A stretch of 64,000 nt of DNA from UBA1447 sp964627535 (lineage in GTDB: Bacteria; Bacillota; Clostridia; Oscillospirales; Acutalibacteraceae), in assembly GCA_964627535.1 (NCBI GenBank), contig CAZVJW010000011.1, positions 1-64,000 of the forward strand, in the 5' to 3' direction. Below are positions 35,530 to 44,564 of the stretch, piece by piece. The number at the start of each line of letters is the position of its first letter. Within the stretch, counting starts at the first letter, position 1. Under the pieces are notes generated by a model. The model did not search any database. It worked only from the letters and a program-made list of their open reading frames with translations, and was not told where the DNA came from. Both the position numbers and the translations under genes were made by a program.

Positions 35530-37020
35530 CTAAAACAGCTCGCGCTGAATCGCTTCATATTCGGCGCGGTCATAGTCGCTCATCGTGTCGATGACTGTGG
35601 GGTCGGCAATCATTCTGCTGACCAACACGCTGCGCTTGGGATTGAGTTTGAGTTTTCTCGCGGCGATATAGGCGATAATCAAAAAAATGGTAATGGGTAT
35701 CGTTATCACCATCCGCAAACCCCACACGGCTGAGGGCGGCTGGGGGTAACTGGTGACGAGCCCTGTGAGTATATCGGTGGTCGGTTTGACAAATCCGCTT
35801 AAATCAAGGATGATGCCGGATAAGGCGATGGCAATGGCCACCGTGGTTTTTCTGGTAAAGGTCATTAAGCCGCTGAAGGAGCCGGTGTTTCTGCTGCTGA
35901 ACTTCAGTTCGCCTAAATCCACAACATCCGGGAAGATGAACCACGGCATGAGCTGGCAGCCGGCCATTCCGAGGCCAATCACAAGACAGACGGGCAGAAT
36001 AAAATAATCATTGAGACCCGCCGGGAAAAAGCCGAGGATCAGAATACCCAGAATATACAGCGGAATACCCGCCCGGAACAACAAGGGTTTGGCATAATTG
36101 TGCTTCATCAGCCTGTTGAACAGGGGAATCATCAATGCATAGGTACCCATAATCACCAACAGCAGAATCGTAGCGCTGTAGCGCTGTATATTCAGCCCGT
36201 AACTGACAAACCAAACAATGTTCGCGGAGATAATGTCCATACAGCTGAAAGAAAAAAGATACATCAGCAACAGGTAAACAAAGGCGCGCAGTTTCAACGG
36301 TTTTAAGAAGTTGGCGACGGAGAATTTGAGCTTGTCCGCAGGGATAGGCAGCCTTTCCCGGCAGATGAGGGAGGTGACCAGCAGCGGGCCGGAGTATAAG
36401 ATGCCAAACCCGAAAATCATCAGGATGCTGAAAGTTTGCACGGGCATTTCGCCTTTATTGAGTTTTTCGAGCAATACAATCGGCACCCCGGACGATATAG
36501 CGCCGGAAACACCGGAAAAAATCATCCGGATGATATTCATCTTGTTCTTTTCATAGTAGTTGGAGGTCATCTCCGTCGCGAAGGAATTGTAGGGCACGGC
36601 AATCATGGTGGAAACCGAGTTATAGATTAGATAGGCGAGTAAATAAATGAAATATCTGAATCCCGCGCTTTGCATGGCATGCAGCGGCATAAATAAAAAG
36701 ACAAAACAAATGATGATGCAAAAACTGCCCGCAAACAGGTAGGGTCTCCGCCTGCCCCATTTGGTGCGCGTATTGTCGGAAATGAGGCCCATCACAGGGT
36801 CGGTAACGGCATCCCATATTTTAGCCAGCATAATGATGGTGCCGGCCGCCGTGGCGGACAAGCCGTTCATAACAAGGAAAACCATATAGACCGTTGCGAG
36901 CAGCGACTGCGCGCCGCCGCCGAAAAAGTCTCCGCCTGCGAAAGCGAGTTTTTCCTTCATACTGAGTTTTACATCCGGGTTGACAACGGGCGGGGCCTTT
37001 ACTTTCATCATACTTCTCAT
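35530..37020 (-). CDS. GPH-family sugar:cation symporter, tandem paralogue A
   Basis: A 496-residue GPH symporter, promoter-proximal member of a tandem pair. Key loops are WDAVTDPVMGLISDNTRTKWG and GELKFSSRNTGSFSGLMTFTR. The start is ATG 37020, or an in-frame ATG three codons later. It is divergent from the GH3 glycosidase gene, which suggests uptake of the oligosaccharide that GH3 hydrolyses. Confidence 0.86.
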   Translation of the reverse strand: MRSMMKVKAPPVVNPDVKLSMKEKLAFAGGDFFGGGAQSLLATVYMVFLVMNGLSATAAGTIIMLAKIWDAVTDPVMGLISDNTRTKWGRRRPYLFAGSFCIIICFVFLFMPLHAMQSAGFRYFIYLLAYLIYNSVSTMIAVPYNSFATEMTSNYYEKNKMNIIRMIFSGVSGAISSGVPIVLLEKLNKGEMPVQTFSILMIFGFGILYSGPLLVTSLICRERLPIPADKLKFSVANFLKPLKLRAFVYLLLMYLFSFSCMDIISANIVWFVSYGLNIQRYSATILLLVIMGTYALMIPLFNRLMKHNYAKPLLFRAGIPLYILGILILGFFPAGLNDYFILPVCLVIGLGMAGCQLMPWFIFPDVVDLGELKFSSRNTGSFSGLMTFTRKTTVAIAIALSGIILDLSGFVKPTTDILTGLVTSYPQPPSAVWGLRMVITIPITIFLIIAYIAARKLKLNPKRSVLVSRMIADPTVIDTMSDYDRAEYEAIQRELF

Positions 37021-37043
37021 TCCCTCTCTTATCAGCTTTGTTT

Positions 37044-37073
37044 ATCATACTTGATTAAAGGCGGGGATGTCAA
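37044..37073 (-). promoter_or_regulatory. promoter of the tandem symporter pair
   Basis: Minus strand TTGACA (37073-37068), 18-bp spacer, TATGAT (37049-37044), 24 bases before the start codon. Confidence 0.65.
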
Positions 37074-37088
37074 CCGCATAGAATTCGG

Positions 37089-37117
37089 TTGCGCGTACTT
37101 TACCGTTATGCTACAAT
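37089..37117 (+). promoter_or_regulatory. promoter of the GH3 gene
   Basis: TTGCGC (37089-37094), 17-bp spacer ending in TGC, and TACAAT (37112-37117), an extended -10 arrangement. It is almost back to back with the divergent symporter promoter, so one regulator could control both. Confidence 0.55.
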
Positions 37118-37151
37118 AATCGACAGATACCCATTATCGGAGGTGCGGTTG

Positions 37152-39191
37152 ATGGTAATAAAAGCGGACAGAATGGAACTTGATAAAAAGGCGCGTGAAA
37201 TCGTTAAGCAGATGACACTGCGGGAAAAAATAGCGCTGATGGGAGGCCACCGCAGAATGATTGATATGGCGTTGGACTTCTTACGCGGCGGGTACAATTA
37301 TATCCCATATCACGCGGGCGGCTGCGAAAGGCTCGGTGTGCCGATGATGAAGTTTGTCGACGGCCCGCGCGGCGTTGTCTCCGGCCACTCCACCTGTTTC
37401 CCCGTGACCATGGCGCGGGGAGCATCCTTTGACCCGGACTTAGAAGAACGGGTCGGCGATGTCATCGGCAAAGAGGTGCGCGGTGTCGGCGGCCGTTATT
37501 TCGGCGGGGTGTGCGTCAATGTGCCGTACAATCCGGGTTGGGGCAGGAGCCAGGAGGTATACACCGAGGATTCTTATTACATGGGCGAAATGGGAGCGGC
37601 GCTTGTCAGGGGCGTGCAGCGGCACAATGTAATTGCCTGTGTCAAGCATTACGCCTTCAATTCAATGGAGAATTCGCGTTATAAAGTCAACATTACAGCG
37701 GATAAACGCACCGAGCGCGAGGTGTTTCTACCGCATTTTAAACGGTGTATCGATGAAGGCGCTGCATCTGTGATGGGTGCGTACAATCTATATCAAGGTG
37801 ACCAGTGCTGCCATTCGGACTATCTGCTCAACAAGGTTTTGCGGGACGAATGGGGGTTTGACGGCTTTACGATTAGTGATTTTTCGTTCGGGGTGCGCGA
37901 TACCGTGAAAGGCATTAAGGGCGGCTGCGATATCGAGATGTGCAACACCCGTTATTACAGAGTCCGCAGAGTGCTAAAGGCAATCAAAAAGGGGCTTTTG
38001 AACGAAGACGACATCACCGGTGCGGCTGTAAAAATTGTGAGAACACTCCTCGCGTTTGAGCAAGCCCCGGACCCTCAAAACTATGATGTATCACTGTGCG
38101 CGAGCAAAGAGCATACAGCGCTCGCAAGAGTAACGGCGGAAAAATCGATTACCCTGCTTAAGAACGAAAATAAGGTTCTGCCGTTTGATGCCGCAACGTG
38201 TAAAAAGGTCTGCGTGATCGGCGACTTGGCGCAAGCCCGCAACACCGGGGACCTCGGCTCAAGTTCTGTCAAACCGCCGTATGTTGTCACACTCATGGAA
38301 GGACTCAAGAACAATTACCCCAATACGGATTTTGAATTCATCCCGACCAAAACGGCTGCGACGCAGACGGAAAAACTCAAAAGCGCTCACGCGGTTATCC
38401 TCATCTGCGGCTTCAACTATAAAGACGAGGGCGAATATGTGCTGCCATTGATGAAAATCGGCGGAGACCGCACTTCGCTCGATTTGCATAAAAATGATAT
38501 TGAGATGATAAAAGCGGCAGGGTCCGTTAACCCGAACACCGCGCTTATCCTTATCGGCAGCAATGTGATTTTGATGAGCGAATGGTTTGACCGTGTGCCG
38601 GCGGTTATCATGGGCTATTACCCCGGTATGGAGGGCGGCAATGCGCTCGCGGATATCCTTTTCGGTAAAGTGAATCCATCAGGCAAGCTGCCTTATGCCG
38701 TGCCCGTTTCAGCCGCCGACTTGCCGCAGGTGGACTGGGCTGCCAAAGAGCAGCATTACGGATATTACCACGGCTACCAAAAACTGGACAAGGACGGTAA
38801 AGACCCGCTCTTCCCGTTCGGGTTCGGGCTTTCTTACACATCGTTTGCGCTCGGCGATATACGGCTTGAAAGCGTGGACAGCCAAACGGCAGTTTTCAAA
38901 GCAACAGTGAAAAACACAGGCCCCCGCGAAGGCGCAGAGGTTGTGCAGCTATATATCGGCTTCAACAACAGCGCGGTTGACCGGCCGGTTAAAAGGTTCA
39001 GCGCCTTTCAAAAGGTGTATTTGGCTGCCGGTGCCGAAATGGGAGTGACGCTGAAGGTCACTAAAGAAGCACTGGCCTATTTCAATGAAGAGGAAGGCGG
39101 ATTTGTCCAGGAGGATATCACTTACACCGCTTTTATCGGTAATAACGAAAAGGACTTTGCGGCGCAGATTGATTTCAGTTTTTGCTCATAA
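37152..39191 (+). CDS. glycoside hydrolase family 3 (beta-glucosidase-like)
   Basis: About 679 residues in the usual GH3 order: barrel domain with KFVDGPRGVV and VKHYAFNSMENSRY (around 165), nucleophile Asp about 243 in GFTISDFSFGVRD, then the alpha/beta sandwich (SITLLKNENKVLPF) and a C-terminal fibronectin-III-like domain (FPFGFGLSYTSF). No signal peptide, so it works on imported glycosides. GGAGGTG precedes ATG 37152; the frame is open upstream without support. Exact sugar specificity cannot be told. Confidence 0.92.
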   Translation: MVIKADRMELDKKAREIVKQMTLREKIALMGGHRRMIDMALDFLRGGYNYIPYHAGGCERLGVPMMKFVDGPRGVVSGHSTCFPVTMARGASFDPDLEERVGDVIGKEVRGVGGRYFGGVCVNVPYNPGWGRSQEVYTEDSYYMGEMGAALVRGVQRHNVIACVKHYAFNSMENSRYKVNITADKRTEREVFLPHFKRCIDEGAASVMGAYNLYQGDQCCHSDYLLNKVLRDEWGFDGFTISDFSFGVRDTVKGIKGGCDIEMCNTRYYRVRRVLKAIKKGLLNEDDITGAAVKIVRTLLAFEQAPDPQNYDVSLCASKEHTALARVTAEKSITLLKNENKVLPFDAATCKKVCVIGDLAQARNTGDLGSSSVKPPYVVTLMEGLKNNYPNTDFEFIPTKTAATQTEKLKSAHAVILICGFNYKDEGEYVLPLMKIGGDRTSLDLHKNDIEMIKAAGSVNPNTALILIGSNVILMSEWFDRVPAVIMGYYPGMEGGNALADILFGKVNPSGKLPYAVPVSAADLPQVDWAAKEQHYGYYHGYQKLDKDGKDPLFPFGFGLSYTSFALGDIRLESVDSQTAVFKATVKNTGPREGAEVVQLYIGFNNSAVDRPVKRFSAFQKVYLAAGAEMGVTLKVTKEALAYFNEEEGGFVQEDITYTAFIGNNEKDFAAQIDFSFCS

Positions 39192-39239
39192 TGGTAAGTG
39201 GTATTGTTTCGAGTCTTTGAATGAATGGAAGATTTGAGT

Positions 39240-39782
39240 ATGAAAAAATATCCTTCTATAGGCGTTTGCGGCCTCGACTGCGGCTTATGCCCAAGGCTTT
39301 TTACCGACGGACCATCACGATGCCCCGGTTGTGACGGAATCGATTTTCCCCTCAAGCATCCATCCTGTTCCTTTGTAACCTGCTGTGTTAAGAAAAAGGG
39401 GCTGGAGGTTTGCGGGGAATGCGGGGAGTTTCCTTGCTCAAAAATTAAAAGCAGTGATGAATACGACAAAGTGCCGGACTCGTCCTCTTATCCAACATAT
39501 AAGAAAGTTTTGCCGAATTTGATTTTCATCAGAATAAATGGTATAGAAAAGTTCATGGAAAAGCAAATGAAACGGATAGAGATCCTTGAAAAAATGTTGG
39601 AAAATTATGACGACGGCAGATCAAGGAGTTTTTTCTGCGGGGCGGCAAACTCACTTGATATTTCTGTGCTGGAGCGTTCTTTGGAAAGAGCGGAAAGTGC
39701 TGTCAAATCGGGAAACATCGAACAAAATGATAAGAAGAGCAAAGCAAAGATTCTGAAGACGATTCTTGAAGAAGCGATGTGA
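39240..39782 (+). CDS. DUF3795-type cysteine-rich protein
   Basis: About 180 residues. The N-terminal half is cysteine-rich (VCGLDCGLCPRLF, RCPGCDGID, SFVTCCVKKKGLEVCGECG, FPCSKI), the pattern of DUF3795 proteins, which probably bind zinc or an iron-sulfur centre. The C-terminal half is helical and charged. I take ATG 39240; an ATG five codons upstream has no ribosome site. It lies between glycosidase genes but its role there is unclear. Confidence 0.72.
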   Translation: MKKYPSIGVCGLDCGLCPRLFTDGPSRCPGCDGIDFPLKHPSCSFVTCCVKKKGLEVCGECGEFPCSKIKSSDEYDKVPDSSSYPTYKKVLPNLIFIRINGIEKFMEKQMKRIEILEKMLENYDDGRSRSFFCGAANSLDISVLERSLERAESAVKSGNIEQNDKKSKAKILKTILEEAM

Positions 39783-39856
39783 CCTTTGCTGTTTAAGCTT
39801 GCAAATAAGCTTTGTTTACCGATATTCAACACCGGATTAAGAAGGGAAGAGATACC

Positions 39857-41266
39857 GTGAAAAAGTTGATTTCTTATATTTTAACGGTCGTTCAGCTGAT
39901 TCTTCTGCTGAATTCGCCGGTTACATCGAAATTTGAGATTAATTCGAACGACCTTGCTGAAAATGCGGTGATTTCCGAACAGCACAAGTCCGTCAACGCC
40001 AGAAGCTTGATTAACGGCAATCCGGTTGGCTGGTGGGCGGTAAACGGCTCCTTCGCGGTCATTGACCTGAAAGAAGCTAAAACCTTCAACACCGTTGTGC
40101 TGAAGGAATCAACCGACAATGTCGAGCAGTTCAGGTTGTATTATATGGACAGCGGCGGAAAATTCGTGATGTTCTACGAGCAGGACAGAATTGACCGATT
40201 CAGGCTTTGCGCTTTTGAAGACATCACCTCAAGGTACCTTAAAATCGAAATCGTCAAAGCAAAATCGCTTGTTATCATCAGGGACTTACAGGTGATATTT
40301 GAAGCAAAAAAAGAAAAGGATTTTAAGGTAAATGCTTACATGACCTGCGGCGGCAGGCAGCTCCAGAATAAAATAAACGACCCCGGGTTTACGGGCTATT
40401 TTGATGTAATAACCGATGTCATTATGATTGGTTACCACAGCATGACGGAAAGCGGCGATGTTGTCTGCAATGACGGGGAAGAGAACTTTACCCTTGATAT
40501 TGCCGACCTGCGCACCGCCATCGGCGGCAGAGATGTTAAAATATGGGTATGCGTTTTTAATGTGGTGAGGACAGACGGTCAAAATGACAACGAGAAAACG
40601 GCGGACGCGGTTTTCAAAAATGTGGATACCATGGCGCAAAATCTGCTGAGTTTTGCGGTTAAATACGGGCTGGAAGGCATCGATTTCGACTGGGAATACC
40701 CGGGCACAAAAAGCCAGTGGCACGCGTACAGCCTTCTGATTGAAAAAACAGGCAAAAGTCTCGCAACTGTTGGTAAAAAAGTATCGGTTGCTCTGCCCCC
40801 GTGGGGTGTTGGGCTCAGCGGCGAGGCCATCAAAACACTCAGCTGCGTGAACCTGATGTGCTACGATTTGTTTGACTCGAGGGGCGATCATTCCTCCGCT
40901 TATGTTGCCGGCGCAAAGGCGCTGGAATACATGACAGAGCAGGGCTACCCGCAGGAGAAAATATACATGGGCATCCCGTTTTACGGCCGGCCGAACGATT
41001 CGGCTGCGCTTTGGCCGGTTTACAGCGATAGCTTTGGCAAGTGGAGCAACTTCAATGAAAGCTTTGAATACCAAAAGGACGGGCAGACCATAAAAGCGCC
41101 GTCTTACCACAACGGGTTCGCGATGGTACGGGATAAAACCGCGGAGGCAGTTGCGCTCGGCTTCAGCGGCATTATGATATTTGAATCAAAATGCGACACA
41201 CCGTATACTTACATGTATTCGCTTCACAAAGCGGTGAAGGAAATTCTGGACCAAAGGGTAAAATAA
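39857..41266 (+). CDS. secreted GH18-family glycosidase with N-terminal discoidin-like domain
   Basis: About 469 residues. An N-terminal hydrophobic segment (LISYILTVVQLILLLNSPV) is a signal peptide or anchor. Residues about 40-150 look like an F5/8 type C (discoidin) sugar-binding domain with GWWAVNGSFAVIDLKEAKTF. The catalytic barrel follows, with the GH18 DxxDxDxE-type motif in GLEGIDFDWEYPG (Glu about 280) and INLMCYDL-like VNLMCYDLFD. Substrates would be chitin-like or peptidoglycan-derived beta-1,4 GlcNAc polymers. The GTG start has AAGGGAAGAG upstream. The next gene starts 21 bases after the stop. Confidence 0.85.
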   Translation: MKKLISYILTVVQLILLLNSPVTSKFEINSNDLAENAVISEQHKSVNARSLINGNPVGWWAVNGSFAVIDLKEAKTFNTVVLKESTDNVEQFRLYYMDSGGKFVMFYEQDRIDRFRLCAFEDITSRYLKIEIVKAKSLVIIRDLQVIFEAKKEKDFKVNAYMTCGGRQLQNKINDPGFTGYFDVITDVIMIGYHSMTESGDVVCNDGEENFTLDIADLRTAIGGRDVKIWVCVFNVVRTDGQNDNEKTADAVFKNVDTMAQNLLSFAVKYGLEGIDFDWEYPGTKSQWHAYSLLIEKTGKSLATVGKKVSVALPPWGVGLSGEAIKTLSCVNLMCYDLFDSRGDHSSAYVAGAKALEYMTEQGYPQEKIYMGIPFYGRPNDSAALWPVYSDSFGKWSNFNESFEYQKDGQTIKAPSYHNGFAMVRDKTAEAVALGFSGIMIFESKCDTPYTYMYSLHKAVKEILDQRVK

Positions 41267-41287
41267 ACAGCTCAAGGGGACATATTA

Positions 41288-42049
41288 ATGAGAATCATGA
41301 CTTTCAACCTACTTTGCGAAGGTAAAGATGAGCACTTCATGAAGTATCGCAGAGATCTTGCCGTGCGGACAATCATAGAACAGCAGCCGGATTCCGTCGG
41401 CGTGCAGGAAGCCACACCGGAATGGATGAAGTGGCTGACCGGCCATTTGCAGGGCTATGACCATGTCGGTATCGGCAGAGATAACGGGAAAAAGCTCGGT
41501 GAACATGCCGCTATCTTCTACCTGAAAGATAAATATAAGGTGATAGATTCTGGAAACTTCTGGATTTCCTCAACACCGGAAGTTCCGGCCATGGGATGGG
41601 ACGCTGTTTGCATCCGTATCTGCACCTGGGCTGTGCTGGAAGACTTACAGACCGGAGAACAATACGCGCATATCAACACACACCTGGACCACCGCGGCGA
41701 GCTTGCAAAAACCAATGGCATCCGGATGATTTTGGATAAAGCAGCAAGCTTTAACATCCCCGTTGTCTGCACGGGTGACTTCAACACATTTGAGGGCAGC
41801 CCATTATATGAACAGCTCATGAGCGGCACGCTTCGCGATACGAAATTTCTCACCCCGGACACCATGAAAAACGCGACCTTCCATCATTTCAAACTACCTA
41901 CCGTTGAAACCGATATTATCGATTATGTCTTAGTGAACAACAAAGTCAAGCCGCTTGTTTACCGGGTCATCACCGAAGGCATTGACGGCAAGTTCGTTTC
42001 GGACCATTATCCGGTTTATGCGGATGTTGATCTTATTAGTGCGGGGTAA
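41288..42049 (+). CDS. EEP-family phosphoesterase/nuclease, cytoplasmic
   Basis: A 253-residue EEP-fold protein starting directly with MRIMTFNLLCEGKDE and showing GVQEATPEWM, INTHLDHRGE, CTGDFNTFEG and SDHYPVYAD. It is a close paralogue of the protein encoded at 33087-33974 but has no membrane anchor. AAGGGG precedes the ATG. It is probably co-transcribed with the GH18 gene. Confidence 0.83.
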   Translation: MRIMTFNLLCEGKDEHFMKYRRDLAVRTIIEQQPDSVGVQEATPEWMKWLTGHLQGYDHVGIGRDNGKKLGEHAAIFYLKDKYKVIDSGNFWISSTPEVPAMGWDAVCIRICTWAVLEDLQTGEQYAHINTHLDHRGELAKTNGIRMILDKAASFNIPVVCTGDFNTFEGSPLYEQLMSGTLRDTKFLTPDTMKNATFHHFKLPTVETDIIDYVLVNNKVKPLVYRVITEGIDGKFVSDHYPVYADVDLISAG

Positions 42050-42080
42050 AATGGTTGAGAATTCAGGCTGAAAAGTGGTA

Positions 42081-42109
42081 TTGCTTTATTAACACAATTG
42101 TGATATGAT
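42081..42109 (+). promoter_or_regulatory. promoter of the T-box/metG unit
   Basis: TTGCTT (42081-42086), 17-bp spacer, TATGAT (42104-42109), placing the RNA start shortly before the T-box leader. Confidence 0.7.
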
Positions 42110-42136
42110 GAATCAACAATTTAATAATGGTTTAAA

Positions 42137-42450
42137 AGCTAAGAAGAGAAAGAGTAAGCGGCTTGCGCTTTTACAGAGAACCCTGTTTGCTGAGAATGGG
42201 TGAAGTTATACGGTTGCCGAACATGGTCTTGGAGCTGCGCACCGAGAAAATGCAAATTGCATTTTTAGGCTGCGACGGAATCGCCCGTAACAGCGATAGA
42301 GTATCGGCAGATCATAGCATCTTGCGAGCAAGAAGTATCTGCCTGCACTTGATAAGGTTCACTTCGCGAGGAGTGAACGAATTAGGGTGGTAACACGGAG
42401 TATAGCTCTCGTCCCTGAAAAATAGTATTTTTCGGAGGTGAGAGTTTTTT
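42137..42450 (+). promoter_or_regulatory. T-box leader, methionine-specific (controls metG)
   Basis: The leader ends in the T-box AGGGTGGTAACACGG (42384-42398) and a terminator: GCTCTC..CTGAAAAATA with TATTTTTCGG..GAGAG (42404-42444) and six Ts. Stem I has the AGTAA loop-E side near 42152 and GAAC followed by ATG (42223-42225), the specifier for Met. Uncharged tRNA-Met pairing with the specifier and with the T-box bulge should prevent termination. The leader fits metG, the next gene, but the gene begins 308 bases later because of intervening repeat elements. Confidence 0.9.
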
Positions 42451-42506
42451 GTTGTCCGGATTTCCACACTAATAATACTAACCACCGATAAAACACATTG
42501 AATTAT

Positions 42507-42609
42507 ATACTAATTTACTCATAAAAACCTAAGTAAAAAATCCGCATAAAACCCCATAAATCAAAGCTTTTGCTTGGTTTTTAGTGACTTTTTAATCGTG
42601 AATTAGTAT
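42507..42609 (-). repeat. 103-bp inverted-repeat element, copy 2 (inverted)
   Basis: Inverse orientation to copies 1 and 3, with ATACTAATT at the left and AATTAGTAT at the right. It lies between the T-box terminator and metG and so is in the metG mRNA when the T-box reads through. Confidence 0.8.
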
Positions 42610-42736
42610 TAGCGGTCTTTTTTGCGCCGTACTGCGTTGTCCTCCTTGCCTTGCGACAGCAAAGCATCGTCGTCCGCCTTGTACAGCACAAAAAATCATC
42701 GCAAATCTAACAACGCTTTTCATCGCTGATTAGTAT
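42610..42736. repeat. second inverted-repeat element next to copy 2
   Basis: TTTTTTGCGCCGTAC (about 42618-42632) is nearly complementary to GTACAGCACAAAAAA (about 42681-42695), with the G/C-rich TCCTCCTTGCC and GTCGTCCGCC between. The segment ends in ATTAGTAT (42729-42736), the same eight bases that end the 103-bp element, so the two may be a composite insertion. No coding capacity is seen. Confidence 0.5.
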
Positions 42737-42758
42737 AAATTGAAATGAGGTTTTTGAT

Positions 42759-44417
42759 ATGAAAAATATTTTAATCGGGGGAGCTTGGCCGTATGCGAAC
42801 GGTTCGCTTCACATCGGTCACATCGCAGCGCTATTGCCGGGTGATGTGCTGGCAAGATACTATAGGGCAAAAGGCGAAAACGTCTTTTGCGTTTCGGGCA
42901 GCGACTGCCACGGAACGCCTGTCACTATCAGGGCAAAACAAGAAGGAAAACACCCGCGTGAAATCAGTGATTATTATCATGCCGAGTTTTCGGAAGTGTT
43001 CAACAAACTTGGGTTCAGCTATGATTTGTATGGGAAAACATCGGCTGAGCAGCATATTGAATTTGTAAAAGCTTTTCATAAGAAGCTATACAAAAGTAAA
43101 TTTATCTATGAGAAGAACGCGCCTCAGGCAACCTGCTGCAATTGTCAAAAAAAACTTACCGACCGTTTGGTGGTAGGGAAGTGCCCAAACTGCGCTGAAT
43201 TTACAAGAGGGGATCAGTGTGATGCTTGCGGAGCTGTGCTGGAAGCAGAACTGCTTGTTGAGCCAAAATGCTCCGAGTGCGGCAGTACAATCACTTTCAC
43301 CGAAAGCACTCAACTCTACATTGCGCTTTCTGAACTTGAGAAGGAACTGACGGATTTCTTGAACAGTCATCCCCGTTGGCGAAAAAATGCAATAGCGTTC
43401 ACGAATAAATATATTAAAGAGGGACTAAAAGACAGAGCGATAACCCGCGATTTGGATTGGGGTATTGATGTGCCCAAGAAAGGTTATGATGATAAAAAGA
43501 TTTACATTTGGGCTGAAAATGTTCTGGGTTATCTTTCGGCAAGTTCTGCTGTTGCGGCGGAAAGAGGAGTGAATTTTAGCGATATCTGGGGCGAAGACGC
43601 AAGACATTATTATGTTCACGGCAAAGACAACATTCCTTTTCACACAATTATTTTACCTTCGCTTTTAATAGCTCACGGCGAGAACCTTCGTTTACCCGAC
43701 GATATTATTTCAAGCGAATACTTAACGCTTGAAGGTAAACGGATCTCAACCAGCCACAATTGGGCAATTTGGGTAAAGGACATTGTTGATAGATACAACC
43801 CCGATGCAATTCGATATTTCTTCATTGCCAACGGACCGGAAAAACGGGATACTGATTTTTCGTGGCGTGAATTTGTGGAGCGCAACAACAGCGAACTTCT
43901 GGGTGCATACGGCAATTTCGTCAACAGAACGCTTGCTTTCATTATAAAATATTACGACGGAAAAGTACCGGATGGGGAAACGGATTTTGAAATACAGACA
44001 AAAATCAACGCTATTTATCCGGCAGTTGGTAAAAAAATTGAAGACGGTCAGTTTAAAGATGCCTTGGAGTCGATTTTTGAATTCATAAGGTTCGGGAACA
44101 AATATTTTGATGCGAACGAGCCTTGGAAAACCAGAACTGTGAATTCCGAATTGTGCGAAAGAACACTGTTCAATTGTATGCAGATCATAAGTAACCTGGC
44201 AGTGCTGTTAAACCCGTTTTTGCCGTTTTCGTCAAGGAAAGTGTTGGAATGGCTTAAGGTTGAAAATGGTTGGTACCCGAATTGTGTGCCTGCCGGATAT
44301 GTTTTACCCGAAATATCAATCCTGTTTGAACGCTTGGATAAAAGTGTAATTGATTTTGAAACAAAAAAACTATCTGAAGAAAACCAAAATATAAGTTATA
44401 ACTGTAAAACTTGGTAA
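42759..44417 (+). CDS. metG: methionyl-tRNA synthetase
   Basis: A 552-residue class I synthetase. HIGH is at residues 18-21. Four Cys knuckles (CCNC, CPNC, CDAC, CSEC; about 125-180) are the zinc-binding insertion of the MetG1 type. The KMSKS loop is replaced by KRISTS in EGKRISTSHNWAIW, resembling the variant in the second-type MetRS of some Firmicutes. The C-terminal tRNA-binding (Trbp111-like) domain is absent. GAGG stands before the ATG. Expression should respond to methionine through the T-box. Confidence 0.95.
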   Translation: MKNILIGGAWPYANGSLHIGHIAALLPGDVLARYYRAKGENVFCVSGSDCHGTPVTIRAKQEGKHPREISDYYHAEFSEVFNKLGFSYDLYGKTSAEQHIEFVKAFHKKLYKSKFIYEKNAPQATCCNCQKKLTDRLVVGKCPNCAEFTRGDQCDACGAVLEAELLVEPKCSECGSTITFTESTQLYIALSELEKELTDFLNSHPRWRKNAIAFTNKYIKEGLKDRAITRDLDWGIDVPKKGYDDKKIYIWAENVLGYLSASSAVAAERGVNFSDIWGEDARHYYVHGKDNIPFHTIILPSLLIAHGENLRLPDDIISSEYLTLEGKRISTSHNWAIWVKDIVDRYNPDAIRYFFIANGPEKRDTDFSWREFVERNNSELLGAYGNFVNRTLAFIIKYYDGKVPDGETDFEIQTKINAIYPAVGKKIEDGQFKDALESIFEFIRFGNKYFDANEPWKTRTVNSELCERTLFNCMQIISNLAVLLNPFLPFSSRKVLEWLKVENGWYPNCVPAGYVLPEISILFERLDKSVIDFETKKLSEENQNISYNCKTW

Positions 44418-44459
44418 AAATTAGAATAGTTTAAGTTATAACCGTAAAACTTAGTAAAA
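44392..44459 (+). repeat. 28-bp direct repeat at the metG 3' end
   Basis: TAAGTTATAACTGTAAAACT and eight more bases (44392-44419) recur with two changes at 44432-44459, forty bases on. The first copy encodes the last residues of MetG and its stop codon, so the C-terminus was probably created or shifted by this duplication. Confidence 0.65.
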
Positions 44460-44504
44460 TGCTAAATAAATAAAGATATAACTTAAACAATTCAAACAAT
44501 TGGC

Positions 44505-44533
44505 TTGAAATCAAGTCATATCTGTGTTAATAT
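44505..44533 (+). promoter_or_regulatory. promoter of the AAA/DUF4143 gene
   Basis: TTGAAA (44505-44510), 17-bp spacer, TAATAT (44528-44533), 31 bases before the start codon. Confidence 0.6.
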
Positions 44534-44564
44534 GTAGCAAATAGAGTGCAAGGAGTGATGTTCT

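Noticed and set aside
40286..41110. Long open frame on the minus strand opposite the GH18 gene
   Set aside because: No ribosome site or family pattern; the plus-strand frame has a clear GH18 catalytic motif, so this is a shadow.
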